From: Veillonella rogosae JCM 15642 | GTDB lineage: Bacteria > Bacillota > Negativicutes > Veillonellales > Veillonellaceae | Length of the DNA stretch: 64,000 nucleotides | Reading direction: 5' to 3' | Assembly: GCF_002959775.1 (NCBI RefSeq) | Contig: NZ_PPCX01000008.1 | Location: forward strand, 62,001-126,000 | In this document: positions 41,213 to 50,013 of the stretch, in pieces | How positions within the stretch are numbered: the stretch's first letter is position 1 | Layout of the letters: each line of letters begins with the position of its first letter | Program-made: the position numbers and the translations under genes | Notes under the pieces: generated by a model | Told to the model about the DNA's origin: nothing | Database searches by the model: none | The model's input: only the letters and a program-made list of their open reading frames with translations

Positions 41213-42514
41213 ATGCGCATGTATGACATTATTCTGAAGAAAAGAGCTAATGTACCCTTAACAGATGAAGAAATCCGTTTTGTCATCGATGGCTATGTCA
41301 AAGGAGATATTCCTGATTATCAAGTGAGTGCACTATTGATGACTATTGTGTTTAATGGGATGAGTGCTCGAGAGCTTGGAACCTTGACTTTAGCTATGGC
41401 TCAATCTGGTCATATGGTAGATCTATCTAGTATTGATGGCATAACTGTAGATAAACATAGCACAGGCGGCGTAGGGGATAAGACGACGCTCATCATTGGT
41501 CCCCTTGTAGCCGCTTGTGGCGGTAAGGTGGCCAAAATGTCTGGTCGTGGGTTAGGGCATACGGGCGGTACTATCGACAAGATGGAGTCCATTCCCAACT
41601 TAAAAGTATCTTTAGAACAAGATGATTTCATCAATCAAGTTAATAGAATTGGACTTGCCGTTATCGGTCAATCTGAAGGACTCGCTCCAGCTGATAAAAA
41701 ATTATATGCCTTGCGGGATGTAACTGGTACCGTAGATAGCATTCCACTCATTGCGTCCTCCGTAATGAGTAAAAAGTTAGCCTCTGGTGCACAAGCCATT
41801 TTGCTGGATGTAAAGGTCGGTAGTGGCGCCTTTATGAAAACCATAGACGATGCTCGCGCATTGGCGAAAGCTATGGTAGATATTGGAACGGAAAATGGCC
41901 GCTCCGTCAAGGCTGTTTTAACAGATATGGATCGACCTCTTGGTCATGCCATTGGCAATGCCTTGGAAATTCGAGAGGTTATCGATACCTTGAAAGGTCG
42001 TGGACCACAGGATTTAACGCATGAATGTCTTATCATGGCAGCACATATGCTCGTACTGAGCCATATATGCGATTATGAAACGGCTCTTAGTCGTGTGCAA
42101 GATGCGCTCGACTCAGGTGAAGCCCTTGAACGCTTACGTCTCATGATTGAGGCGCAAGGCGGGAATATTCACGTTATTAATGATGAAAGCTTGTTAGCCA
42201 TTGGAAAATTCACCTATGATGTAACCGCCCCTCAAGATGGGTATATTATACATATGAATACTGAGCAATGCGGCATTGCATCAGTTATGCTTGGCGCAGG
42301 TCGCACTGTAAAAGATGGTCCTATCGATTATAGTGCAGGCATTGTGATGCATAAGAAAACAGGCGATTCTGTAATATGCGGAGAAAGTGTTGCTACCTTG
42401 TATACCTCTGATGAAAGTTTGATCCCTAATGCTGCTAAAACATATGTAGAGGCGATTACATTTGGTACAACTGCACCAACTGTAGTAGACACTATACTAG
42501 ATATCGTGGAATAA
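41213..42514 (+). CDS. pdp: Pyrimidine-nucleoside phosphorylase
   Basis: A 433-residue phosphorylase that releases uracil or thymine from nucleosides and yields (deoxy)ribose-1-phosphate. The N-terminal signature MYDIILKKRANVPLTDEEI, the phosphate site DKHSTGGVGDKTTL, and SGRGLGHTGGTIDKME are characteristic. The C-terminal domain follows (GYIIHMNTEQCG). It could equally be called thymidine phosphorylase (deoA); substrate range cannot be decided by eye. cdd starts 10 bases later. Confidence 0.92.
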   Translation: MRMYDIILKKRANVPLTDEEIRFVIDGYVKGDIPDYQVSALLMTIVFNGMSARELGTLTLAMAQSGHMVDLSSIDGITVDKHSTGGVGDKTTLIIGPLVAACGGKVAKMSGRGLGHTGGTIDKMESIPNLKVSLEQDDFINQVNRIGLAVIGQSEGLAPADKKLYALRDVTGTVDSIPLIASSVMSKKLASGAQAILLDVKVGSGAFMKTIDDARALAKAMVDIGTENGRSVKAVLTDMDRPLGHAIGNALEIREVIDTLKGRGPQDLTHECLIMAAHMLVLSHICDYETALSRVQDALDSGEALERLRLMIEAQGGNIHVINDESLLAIGKFTYDVTAPQDGYIIHMNTEQCGIASVMLGAGRTVKDGPIDYSAGIVMHKKTGDSVICGESVATLYTSDESLIPNAAKTYVEAITFGTTAPTVVDTILDIVE

Positions 42515-42524
42515 GGAGCTGATT

Positions 42525-42920
42525 ATGATAGAACAACATATTCAAAAGCTCATCGATCGTGCTGCTGTAGCCCGAGAGAAGGCCTATAGTCCTTATTCCC
42601 ATTTTAGTGTAGGTGCAGCCCTTCTCTGTGAAGGTGGCGCTATCTATGAAGGTTGCAATATAGAAAATGCTTCCTATGGCCTTACTAACTGCGCTGAACG
42701 TACTGCTATTTTTAAGGCTGTATCGGAAGGTCATACAAAATTTAAAGCAATTGCGGTAGTAGCCGATACAGAAGGTCCTTGTTCGCCATGTGGTGCATGT
42801 CGTCAAGTTATTTCTGAATTTGAAATACCTTATATCATTATGGCAAATCTAAAAGGGGATTATACAGTAGTTGAATTAGATGAACTATTACCTTTTAGAT
42901 TTGGTGCACATAGCATGTAG
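42525..42920 (+). CDS. cdd: Cytidine deaminase
   Basis: Deaminates cytidine and deoxycytidine to the uridine forms that feed the phosphorylase. The 131-residue protein has the zinc motifs NCAERTAIF (Cys plus catalytic Glu) and PCGACRQV, and the N-terminal AYSPYSHFSVGAAL. AAGGAG precedes the ATG. It is the last gene of the salvage cluster. Confidence 0.95.
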   Translation: MIEQHIQKLIDRAAVAREKAYSPYSHFSVGAALLCEGGAIYEGCNIENASYGLTNCAERTAIFKAVSEGHTKFKAIAVVADTEGPCSPCGACRQVISEFEIPYIIMANLKGDYTVVELDELLPFRFGAHSM

Positions 42921-42938
42921 TTACAAGTTAAGACAATA

Positions 42939-42968
42939 AAAAAGAGACCACTTATGTGGTCTCTTTTG
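42939..42968. terminator. Bidirectional terminator between cdd and metQ
   Basis: aaaagagaccac (42940-42951) pairs perfectly with gtggtctctttt (42956-42967). Confidence 0.9.
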
Positions 42969-42977
42969 TTGTATACA

Positions 42978-43799
42978 TTAGAAAGCAGGAACAACTGCAC
43001 CTTTGTATTTTTCTTCGATGAATTTTTTGATTTCAGGGGTATGAAGTGCTTCCATCAATTTTTTGATCTTAGGATCGCTTTCATTGCCTTTAAGTACAGT
43101 TACGATATTTACGTAAGGGGAATCCTTAGATTCGATAGCTAAAGCATCTTTACCAGGGGTAAGACCTGCATTCAATGCATAGTTAGTATTAATAGCTGCT
43201 AAAGCTACATCATCAAGAGAACGAGGTACTTGAGCTGCTTCTAATTCTACGAATTGGTAGTCGTTAGGATTAGAAACGATATCTTGAACTGTGGACAAAA
43301 TGTTGCTAGAGTCTTTCAAAGTGATAAGACCTTGTTTTTGCAATAATAACAATGCACGACCGCCGTTTGTAGGGTCATTAGGGATCGCGATTTTAGCGCC
43401 TTTAGGAAGATCTTTCAAATCTTTGATTTGACGGGAATATAAGCCCATTGGCTCAAGGTGAACGCCACCAGCAGATACTAAGTTAAGTTTATGAGATTTT
43501 GCGAATTCATCCATGTAAGGTATATGTTGGAAGAAGTTAGCATCGATTTCTTTGTCGCCTAAAGCAAGGTTTGGTGTATTGTAATCAGTGAATTCAGTGA
43601 TTTTCAATTCAATGCCCTCTTTTGCTAAGATAGGTTTAACTTGTTCCAAGATTTCTGCGTGAGGTACTGCAGTAGCACCAATTTTTAATACTTGTTTGCT
43701 GTCGCTAGCAGCTTGTTTGTTGTTGTCGTTACCGCAACCTGCGATCAATAAAGCACCGCCGAGGATTACAGTAGCCGCTAATGCTAAAAATTTTCTCAT
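42978..43799 (-). CDS. metQ: Methionine-binding lipoprotein of an ABC transporter
   Basis: A 273-residue NlpA/MetQ-family substrate-binding lipoprotein (lipobox LLIAGC). Typical regions are KIGATAVPHAEILEQVKP, DYNTPNLALGDKEIDANFFQ and LPKGAKIAIPNDPTNGGRAL. The start at 43799 follows AAGGAG; an upstream in-frame GTG is less suitable. The matching ATPase and permease, metN and metI, lie about 13 kb away at 56.8-58.5 kb, so the transporter is split over two loci. No SAM riboswitch is seen in the short leader. Confidence 0.9.
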   Translation of the reverse strand: MRKFLALAATVILGGALLIAGCGNDNNKQAASDSKQVLKIGATAVPHAEILEQVKPILAKEGIELKITEFTDYNTPNLALGDKEIDANFFQHIPYMDEFAKSHKLNLVSAGGVHLEPMGLYSRQIKDLKDLPKGAKIAIPNDPTNGGRALLLLQKQGLITLKDSSNILSTVQDIVSNPNDYQFVELEAAQVPRSLDDVALAAINTNYALNAGLTPGKDALAIESKDSPYVNIVTVLKGNESDPKIKKLMEALHTPEIKKFIEEKYKGAVVPAF

Positions 43800-43912
43800 T
43801 AGACACACTCCTTTTACAATTATTGCATATAAAATATTAAATCTATAGTACTAAATTATTCCCTATCTATCAAGAAGGATTTATTATAGGTTCTCCATAA
43901 CTAAAAGCTATG

Positions 43913-43966
43913 GACAAAAAGATTTCCAGAAATATTACATTTAAATAGTAATACTCTGGAAATCTC
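43913..43966 (-). terminator. Terminator of menA
   Basis: gatttccaga (43921-43930) pairs with tctggaaatc (43955-43964), with an inner stem. The minus-strand T-run is at 43915-43920. Confidence 0.8.
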
Positions 43967-44017
43967 TTTCGTTGTATGTAGTTATGAATCTATTTCGCTT
44001 GCGGTCGAGTAGATAGT

Positions 44018-44914
44018 TTATTTGCCTATAATGAGTCCGATGGACCACATGAGTTGGTAAATCATAGCGGCCCCAGCTGTGGTCCCCATAGCTTTGTCTA
44101 GTTGGAACTCATCTGTTTTAGTACTTAAGGTATGTACTGTTTTGAAAGCTAGTGGTATAGCGAGGAAGGCTAATAAAGAAAACCATGTCATATGTCCTAC
44201 GATGATCCACGCCACAATCCAAATAAAATTAAAGATGTACATAATGCTCATCAAGCTGAGAGCTCGTTCACGACCAAGTACGATAGGTAATGTACGACGA
44301 CCGTGGCTTTCATCATTGCGAATATCTCGAATATTATTGGTAAGCATGATGGAGCCAACCAGCAATGTAGATGGAATAGCAGGAATTAACAGTGCTAAAG
44401 ACAGTTCACGAGTCCATGCATATCCCGTAATTAGTACGATGGCAAGGCCCATGGCGATGCCAGAGGAGATTTCCCCAAAGGGCGTACGAGAAATTGGTTT
44501 CGGACCACCGGAGTAGAGGAAACTGATAAGAATACATACGAAGCCGGCTGGAACGTAATACCATGTGATAGTAGCGGATAAATAAGCGCCAATGATGATT
44601 GGCACCACCATGAGTACTTTGATCATTGTTACGATGAGCTCCGGTGTTATGGCACCACGAGTAATGGAGCCGGCGTTACCGACCTTTTGTCCCGCATCGA
44701 GACCGGATTTGAAGTCTTTATATTCGTTCCATAAATTTGCTACAATTTGAGCCGTTACAACAGCTAAGAAAATAAGTATTGTATGGAAAATAGCGAGGCC
44801 GGTACCACGAGCTGCACCAAATGCATAATAACTAAATGAAGCACCTAAAATGGTAGGCCCCAATGCGGCTGCTAATGTGCGCGGTCTTGTGAGCGGAATT
44901 AGTTCTTGTATCAT
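44018..44914 (-). CDS. menA: 1,4-dihydroxy-2-naphthoate polyprenyltransferase
   Basis: A 298-residue UbiA-family membrane enzyme that attaches the polyprenyl tail to DHNA, giving demethylmenaquinone. It has about eight helices, the first Asp-rich motif NLWNEYKDFKSGLD and the second NNIRDIRNDESHGRRTLP. It starts at MIQELIPLTRPRTLAAALG. The nearest AAGGAG lies about 25 bases upstream of this ATG, and a 6-bp hairpin (gcacac-tag-gtgtgc) lies between them. It is separated by 36 kb from the rest of the men genes. Confidence 0.93.
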   Translation of the reverse strand: MIQELIPLTRPRTLAAALGPTILGASFSYYAFGAARGTGLAIFHTILIFLAVVTAQIVANLWNEYKDFKSGLDAGQKVGNAGSITRGAITPELIVTMIKVLMVVPIIIGAYLSATITWYYVPAGFVCILISFLYSGGPKPISRTPFGEISSGIAMGLAIVLITGYAWTRELSLALLIPAIPSTLLVGSIMLTNNIRDIRNDESHGRRTLPIVLGRERALSLMSIMYIFNFIWIVAWIIVGHMTWFSLLAFLAIPLAFKTVHTLSTKTDEFQLDKAMGTTAGAAMIYQLMWSIGLIIGK

Positions 44915-44918
44915 AATT

Positions 44919-44945
44919 AAAGCACACCTAGTGTGCACTCCTTTC
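44919..44945 (-). promoter_or_regulatory. Hairpin between Shine-Dalgarno and start codon of menA
   Basis: On the minus strand, AGGAG is followed by gcacac-tag-gtgtgc and then TTTAATT-ATG. Folding the hairpin would bring the ribosome site to within normal distance of the ATG. If it stays open, the site is too far away. The alternative start GTG at 44938 is directly adjacent to AAGGA and seems unlikely. Confidence 0.4.
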
Positions 44946-45124
44946 TATTTCTCATGCATGTATCATGTTCACATGTCTATTTATGTATTGTATAGCAGAA
45001 AGGAAAGGTTGTAAATTATACTATAAATTATAAATGTCGATATAGTATAATAATAAATATATGCAGTATAGATTATTATTTTAGTCTGTACGAATATTGT
45101 ATTGTTAAAAACGTGAGGTGTCTT

Positions 45125-46069
45125 ATGAGAGCTCTCAATAAAAAAGTTATGACATTGGCTTGTGCTACATGTTTAACAGTCGGCATGGGTGCAGTGGCAT
45201 CTGCTGATACGGTAGATTTAGGTTATGGTATGTATGGCAGTACTTCTCCTGCGGTGAAAGCTGTAGAAGTTATGTATGTTCCTACAGATGCAAAGTTACG
45301 TAATAATGAGCAAAGCCAAATGATTCGTATTGTGAATAAAGAGTCTGTTGATTCTATTAATACTGTTTTAAAAATGCACTACGACCGATCTTTTGAACCT
45401 ATCAAGGGCGATGTTGTTGATGGTTTTTCCTACTATCAATTACAAGGGACTGACAAACAAGGTCACCATGTAGCATCCCTTTTAGTGATTGATTATGCTA
45501 AATCAGGTCTTGATCAAACGATTGGCATAGATAAAACGATTTTAGAAAAGGGCTCTGAAGCTGATAAGGCTAAATTTAAAAACTCCATCTCTAAACATGT
45601 TAGTGTTTACTCTAAAGAGAATGCTCAACAACAACTAGCTAGTTTACCTGGTGATACTGTAGAGGGGGCAAAATTAGCTAAAGCTGTTAAGGCTATTAAT
45701 GATAGTATTCCAAGTCATATAAATAATACATTTGATAAATTACTAGCTGCTGATAAGAAAACATCCGCTAGAGATAAGGAAGCAATTTCTACATTTACTG
45801 GCTTTATGGCAAAACAATTGAGCGTAGATGCAACGCATGTGGCTTATAAACCTGTTCAAACTCGTTATGGTACAGCCGTAACTGGTGATGTACGCGGTGC
45901 ACTAGGATTTGATGGCTTTAGAAATAGCTTTGCTTTGATTGGTTATGCAATTCCTACTGATAAGGGTCTATCTGTACAATTCTTATACTCTGATGATTCT
46001 AGCTATGATTATTGGACTAATGAATTGAACCATATGTATCAAACACAATCTCTTAAGGGAGGTAAATAA
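45125..46069 (+). CDS. Secreted protein of unknown function (first of a tandem paralogous pair)
   Basis: A 314-residue exported protein (MRALNKKVMTLACATCLTVG, cleavage near VASA). I recognise no domain. Residues around YYQLQGTDKQGHHVASLLVID match the next protein's YQLQGADKTGQKDAFVVAVD, and the signal peptides share LACATCL. The closing region RNSFALIGYAIPTDKGLSVQ parallels ANAAFVLKPGKPVLYVGL there. GAGGTG precedes the ATG. It is followed after one base by its paralogue, so the two form an operon. Confidence 0.72.
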   Translation: MRALNKKVMTLACATCLTVGMGAVASADTVDLGYGMYGSTSPAVKAVEVMYVPTDAKLRNNEQSQMIRIVNKESVDSINTVLKMHYDRSFEPIKGDVVDGFSYYQLQGTDKQGHHVASLLVIDYAKSGLDQTIGIDKTILEKGSEADKAKFKNSISKHVSVYSKENAQQQLASLPGDTVEGAKLAKAVKAINDSIPSHINNTFDKLLAADKKTSARDKEAISTFTGFMAKQLSVDATHVAYKPVQTRYGTAVTGDVRGALGFDGFRNSFALIGYAIPTDKGLSVQFLYSDDSSYDYWTNELNHMYQTQSLKGGK

Positions 46070-46070
46070 T

Positions 46071-46862
46071 ATGAAATCTTTGAAAGTATTGGCTTGTGCT
46101 ACCTGTCTTTTAGGAACTGTATCTGGTGTAGGTTTAGCTAAGGATGTACAAACTATTGGGGGCTCTATGGTAGTGCCTAATAATGTTAATGTTGTTTCTG
46201 CATCCAAAGCAAATACACCTAGCTTTATCACATCTTTTATTACAAATCAAGAAAAAGCAGATCCGTCTAGTGCAAATCCTGTAAACGCACAAATTAAAGA
46301 ATTTATAAAGAACTTAGGTACTAATTTTGATATGTACCAATTACAAGGTGCAGATAAAACTGGGCAAAAGGATGCTTTTGTTGTGGCAGTAGATGTAAAA
46401 GAGGTAGCGCAGCAATTTGCGGGTAAAGAGGCTAATGATCCTATGTTTATAGCTGCTATGGCGGCGCTTGATAAAGGTCAAGTTGATCCTGTTACAGAAC
46501 AACTCATACTAGGTACCATTAATAAGAAAATTCCAACTACAACGACTGTAGTTCCTTTAAATGGGCCGATTAATGTGCCAAGCCTTGATGCTAATAAAGG
46601 AACGATTATGCCTAAGGTACTTAAAACTATTACCGTAGAAGATGCGGAACAAGTACATCCTATAGCGGGTACAAAATATCAAACTTATGCAGCAAGTTCT
46701 CGCATGTTATATTCTGATGGATCTGTACAAACTCCACTCTATGCAAATGCTGCATTCGTGTTGAAGCCAGGTAAACCGGTGTTATATGTTGGGTTAACAA
46801 CTGACGTACAACGTGATTATTTCAAACCGATATTTGACAACGCATTCAAATCTGTTAAATAA
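46071..46862 (+). CDS. Secreted protein of unknown function (second of the pair)
   Basis: A 263-residue exported protein (MKSLKVLACATCLLGTVSGV, cleavage near GLA). It is a distant paralogue of the preceding gene, sharing the YQLQG segment and overall layout. The spacing of one base, with AAGGGAGG inside the end of the first gene, implies coupled translation. Function unknown; probably periplasmic. No clear terminator follows. Confidence 0.72.
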   Translation: MKSLKVLACATCLLGTVSGVGLAKDVQTIGGSMVVPNNVNVVSASKANTPSFITSFITNQEKADPSSANPVNAQIKEFIKNLGTNFDMYQLQGADKTGQKDAFVVAVDVKEVAQQFAGKEANDPMFIAAMAALDKGQVDPVTEQLILGTINKKIPTTTTVVPLNGPINVPSLDANKGTIMPKVLKTITVEDAEQVHPIAGTKYQTYAASSRMLYSDGSVQTPLYANAAFVLKPGKPVLYVGLTTDVQRDYFKPIFDNAFKSVK

Positions 46863-46977
46863 TTTATTATATACGTACTTTTACAGCGTATGGCATATAT
46901 AGCGAGCTACGAAAGTGAGTCTCGCCTTTGAAACTAGTTATATTTATTTTTAATTATATTTATAAAGGAGAATTATC

Positions 46978-47349
46978 ATGAAAACAATTTTCACAGACAA
47001 AGCGCCAGCAGCAGTAGGTCCTTACTCTCAAGCTAAAGTAGTAGGCGGTTTATTATTCGCTTCTGGTCAAATTCCACTCGATCCTAAAACTGGTTCCATT
47101 GTTGCAGGCGGTATCGTAGAGCAAACTGAACAAGTATGCAAAAACATTGATGCTGTATTGGCTGAAGCAGGTTGTGACTTCTCCGAAGTTATTAAAACAA
47201 CTTGTTTCTTGGCTGATATTGCTGACTTTAAAGCATTTAACGAAGTGTATGCTAAATATTTCACTTCTAAACCAGCTCGTTCTTGCGTAGCAGTAAAAGA
47301 CCTTCCATTGGGTGCTTTGGTAGAAGTGGAAATTATTGCGGAAGTATAA
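46978..47349 (+). CDS. ridA: Enamine/imine deaminase RidA
   Basis: A 123-residue YjgF/YER057c/UK114 protein that hydrolyses reactive 2-aminoacrylate. It shows AAVGPYSQAKVVGGLLFASG, the active-site arginine in PARSCVAVKDLPLGA and the terminal EVEIIAEV. AAAGGAG precedes the ATG. It lies one base ahead of a cysteine-desulfidase-like gene whose reaction releases the same 2-aminoacrylate intermediate, so the pair makes metabolic sense. Confidence 0.94.
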   Translation: MKTIFTDKAPAAVGPYSQAKVVGGLLFASGQIPLDPKTGSIVAGGIVEQTEQVCKNIDAVLAEAGCDFSEVIKTTCFLADIADFKAFNEVYAKYFTSKPARSCVAVKDLPLGALVEVEIIAEV

Positions 47350-47350
47350 G

Positions 47351-48598
47351 ATGGATTATATTTCTTTGCTACAGTCAGAGATGCGTCCTGCCTTCGGTTG
47401 CACAGAGCCAATTGCATTGGCTTATGCGGCTGCGAAGGCAGTCTCTGTTTTAGATGAGTTTCCTAACCATATTCATGCTCGATGTAGTGCGAATATTATT
47501 AAGAACGTCAAATCTGTAGTAATCCCTAATTCTGGCGGTCGTAAAGGTCTTATGGCCGCCACCACTTTGGGGGCTATCGTAGGTCATCCGGAGCGTGAGT
47601 TAGAGGTATTGGAATCTGCTACAGACGAAGATCGTAAATGGCTTGGCACGTTGCTTGATGCCAATTTCTGTACTGTTTCGCTCGCTGAAGGCGTAGATAA
47701 TCTATATATTGAGATTACCGCCGAAACAGATGAACATACGGCTATAGTTCGTATTGAAAATGATCATACGAATGTAACTTATGTTGCTGTAGATGGTGAG
47801 ATTATTTCTGAAACAGTTAATGAAATTAAAAAAGCAGCGAACACTGAATATGCTATGACTTTTGATAGCATTTATGAATTTTCCTTAACTGGTGATATTT
47901 CTGGTATCCTTCCTCAAATTAAACAACAAGTTGAGTATAATACTGCAATTTCCAAGGAAGGTTTATCTAATGATTACGGTGCTAACATTGGCCAATTATT
48001 ACTCTTGGACGATGAAAATCCATCGCTTGAAACAAAATGTAAAGCTCGTGCAGCAGCTGGCTCTGATGCGCGTATGAGCGGGTGCCCATTGCCTGTAGTT
48101 ATCTGCTCTGGCTCTGGTAACCAAGGTTTAACCGTATCTGTACCAATTATTACGACTGCCGAGGAACTTGATAAAAGTGATGATGAACTTTATCGTGCGC
48201 TAGTCTTTGCTAACCTGTTAACACTGTACGTTAAATCTGGCATTGGTAAATTGTCCGCATACTGCGGCGTTGTATCTGCTGGTGTTGTAAGTGTAGCAGG
48301 TATTGCCTTCTTAAAAGGTGATAGCAAGGATATCATCGAGAATACCCTTGTAAATGGTCTTGCAAGTCTATCTGGTATCGTATGTGATGGTGCAAAACCA
48401 TCCTGCGCAGGTAAAATTGCAATCTCTCTTGATGGCGCCTTTATGGGATATAAACAAGCACGCCTTAATAAGAACTACCAAAAAGGCGATGGCCTTGTAG
48501 CATACTCCGTTGACGAAACCATCCGCAGTATCGGTACTGTGGCCCAAGGTATGAAAGAAACGGACGTAGTTATCTTGAATGAAATGCTAAAACACTAA
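47351..48598 (+). CDS. L-cysteine desulfidase-like protein (YhaM/UPF0597 family)
   Basis: A 415-residue protein of the serine-dehydratase-alpha-like UPF0597 family (LLQSEMRPAFGCTEPIALAY, NSGGRKGLMAATTLGAIVG). The conserved cysteines in FGCTEP, RMSGCPLPV and CDGAKPSCAGKI are candidate iron-sulfur ligands. Relatives break cysteine to sulfide, ammonia and pyruvate. The start is the ATG one base after the ridA stop. The tight link with ridA supports an aminoacrylate-producing reaction. Oral sulfide production is a known trait of related bacteria. Confidence 0.85.
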   Translation: MDYISLLQSEMRPAFGCTEPIALAYAAAKAVSVLDEFPNHIHARCSANIIKNVKSVVIPNSGGRKGLMAATTLGAIVGHPERELEVLESATDEDRKWLGTLLDANFCTVSLAEGVDNLYIEITAETDEHTAIVRIENDHTNVTYVAVDGEIISETVNEIKKAANTEYAMTFDSIYEFSLTGDISGILPQIKQQVEYNTAISKEGLSNDYGANIGQLLLLDDENPSLETKCKARAAAGSDARMSGCPLPVVICSGSGNQGLTVSVPIITTAEELDKSDDELYRALVFANLLTLYVKSGIGKLSAYCGVVSAGVVSVAGIAFLKGDSKDIIENTLVNGLASLSGIVCDGAKPSCAGKIAISLDGAFMGYKQARLNKNYQKGDGLVAYSVDETIRSIGTVAQGMKETDVVILNEMLKH

Positions 48599-48613
48599 TT
48601 TAGCTAACTATAT

Positions 48614-48641
48614 AAGCCCCCTTCACAGAAGGGGGCTTTTC
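48614..48641 (+). terminator. Terminator after the cysteine-desulfidase-like gene
   Basis: aagccccctt (48614-48623) pairs with aagggggctt (48629-48638), followed by Ts. IS1249-like copy B begins 24 bases later. Confidence 0.88.
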
Positions 48642-48664
48642 TCTATTGTAATTATTGTAATTTT

Positions 48665-50013
48665 GGGTTATAGGACAAAACGTGTTGGTTTTATAGGCGA
48701 TGGAGCCAGTAAATTACTGCTTCCATCGCCATTTTAAGTTCTTTTGATAAACTTAGAGGGTGGACAAAATGTGTTGGTAAAAAGTCCCAAACCCCTTGAT
48801 TTTACTGGCTTCAATAAGGTTATATCTTCTTAGAAAATCGTGTTCTAAGTGGAGGGAATAATCATGCTGGTAAGATGTATAAATTGTGGATTTTCTTGTC
48901 AAAAATATGGGAAAACTAAAGCTGGATCACAACGATGGCATTGTAAGCAGTGTAACATCACCTTTACACAAACTATTGATAATACTACTAAATGTTTTCA
49001 TCGATTTCTAAATTGGTTATTTAGTAAAGAAACACAACAGGACATGCCTGGGCAGGGCCGTACATTTCGTAGACAGATAGCTGATTTCTGGCAAATATGG
49101 CCTATGCCGCCCAAAATTGAAACCTCGAGAGATGTGGTATTCGTTGATGGTATTTACTTAGCTAAAAAAGCTTGTATTTTGATCTGTTATGATGGTGAAT
49201 ATGTATTAGGGTGGTATTTATGTAGGTCAGAACAGTCTCGCTCATGGCAAGCTCTTATGCAGCGAATAGCGACACCCATTGTGGTCGTTTCTGATGGTGG
49301 ACCTGGTCTTAGAAAAGCATTAAAAAAAGTTTGGCGTACCGCCAAGCTTCAACGTTGTATTGTTCATGCCGTATGGCAAGTACATCGTTACACTACTAGG
49401 CGGCCTAAGACATTAGCAGGCATTATGTTAAAAGATTTAGCAAGCGATTTATATAACGTAAAAACACAGGAAGATGCAAAAATATGGATTCAACGATTAT
49501 TTAATTGGAGGGTGACTTTTAAAGAGTTTCTAAGTGAAATGACACGTGATAGTAATGATAATTTAAGAGCTACGCATGAACGATTATTAAAAGCCTATAA
49601 CTCTCTAGTGGTATTAATTAATACAGAGACAATGTTTCGATATTTAGATGAAACATTGGTGTTGGATAAAGAATGTCCGAGGACTAATAACCCTATTGAA
49701 GGCGGAGTAAACGCACAACTCAGACGTTTATTGCGTTACCATCGAGGGATGTCTGTAGAAAAACGCATAAAAGCGGTCTTTTGGTGGTGTTATTTACACT
49801 CACCAAGACCGCTTTCTGCAAAAGAAATACTTAAGGTAATGCCAACTGATGCAAGTATTTCTAAAATATATAGTTCTATGAATGAAAGAGCCCAACTTCA
49901 AGGCATAATTCCAACTTGGGGGGATGCCATTTCTTGGGGTGATTTGCATAACTATGACAAATTATCTTTCAATGATTGGGATTAAAGTACCAACACGTTT
50001 TGTCCTATAACCC
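48665..50013 (+). mobile_element. IS1249-like element (IS256 superfamily), copy B, 1349 bp
   Basis: Same inverted ends as copy A, flanked by the 8-bp direct repeat GTAATTTT (48657-48664 and 50014-50021). I see no difference from copy A in the stretches I compared, and the encoded proteins are identical, so the copies separated recently. Insertion happened within the last codons of the converging MFS gene. Confidence 0.95.
48864..49985 (+). CDS. IS1249-like transposase, copy B
   Basis: A 373-residue transposase identical in sequence to copy A: N-terminal zinc ribbon and catalytic motifs VVFVDGIYL, VVSDGGPGL and NNPIEGGVNAQLRR. Its TAA stop shares the TTAA palindrome at 49982-49985 with the new stop of the converging MFS gene, so the two coding regions overlap by four bases. 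Confidence 0.92.
   Translation: MLVRCINCGFSCQKYGKTKAGSQRWHCKQCNITFTQTIDNTTKCFHRFLNWLFSKETQQDMPGQGRTFRRQIADFWQIWPMPPKIETSRDVVFVDGIYLAKKACILICYDGEYVLGWYLCRSEQSRSWQALMQRIATPIVVVSDGGPGLRKALKKVWRTAKLQRCIVHAVWQVHRYTTRRPKTLAGIMLKDLASDLYNVKTQEDAKIWIQRLFNWRVTFKEFLSEMTRDSNDNLRATHERLLKAYNSLVVLINTETMFRYLDETLVLDKECPRTNNPIEGGVNAQLRRLLRYHRGMSVEKRIKAVFWWCYLHSPRPLSAKEILKVMPTDASISKIYSSMNERAQLQGIIPTWGDAISWGDLHNYDKLSFNDWD

Noticed and set aside
43800-43912. SAM riboswitch in front of metQ
   Set aside because: Only about 100 bases separate the menA terminator from metQ and no S-box core motifs are seen.
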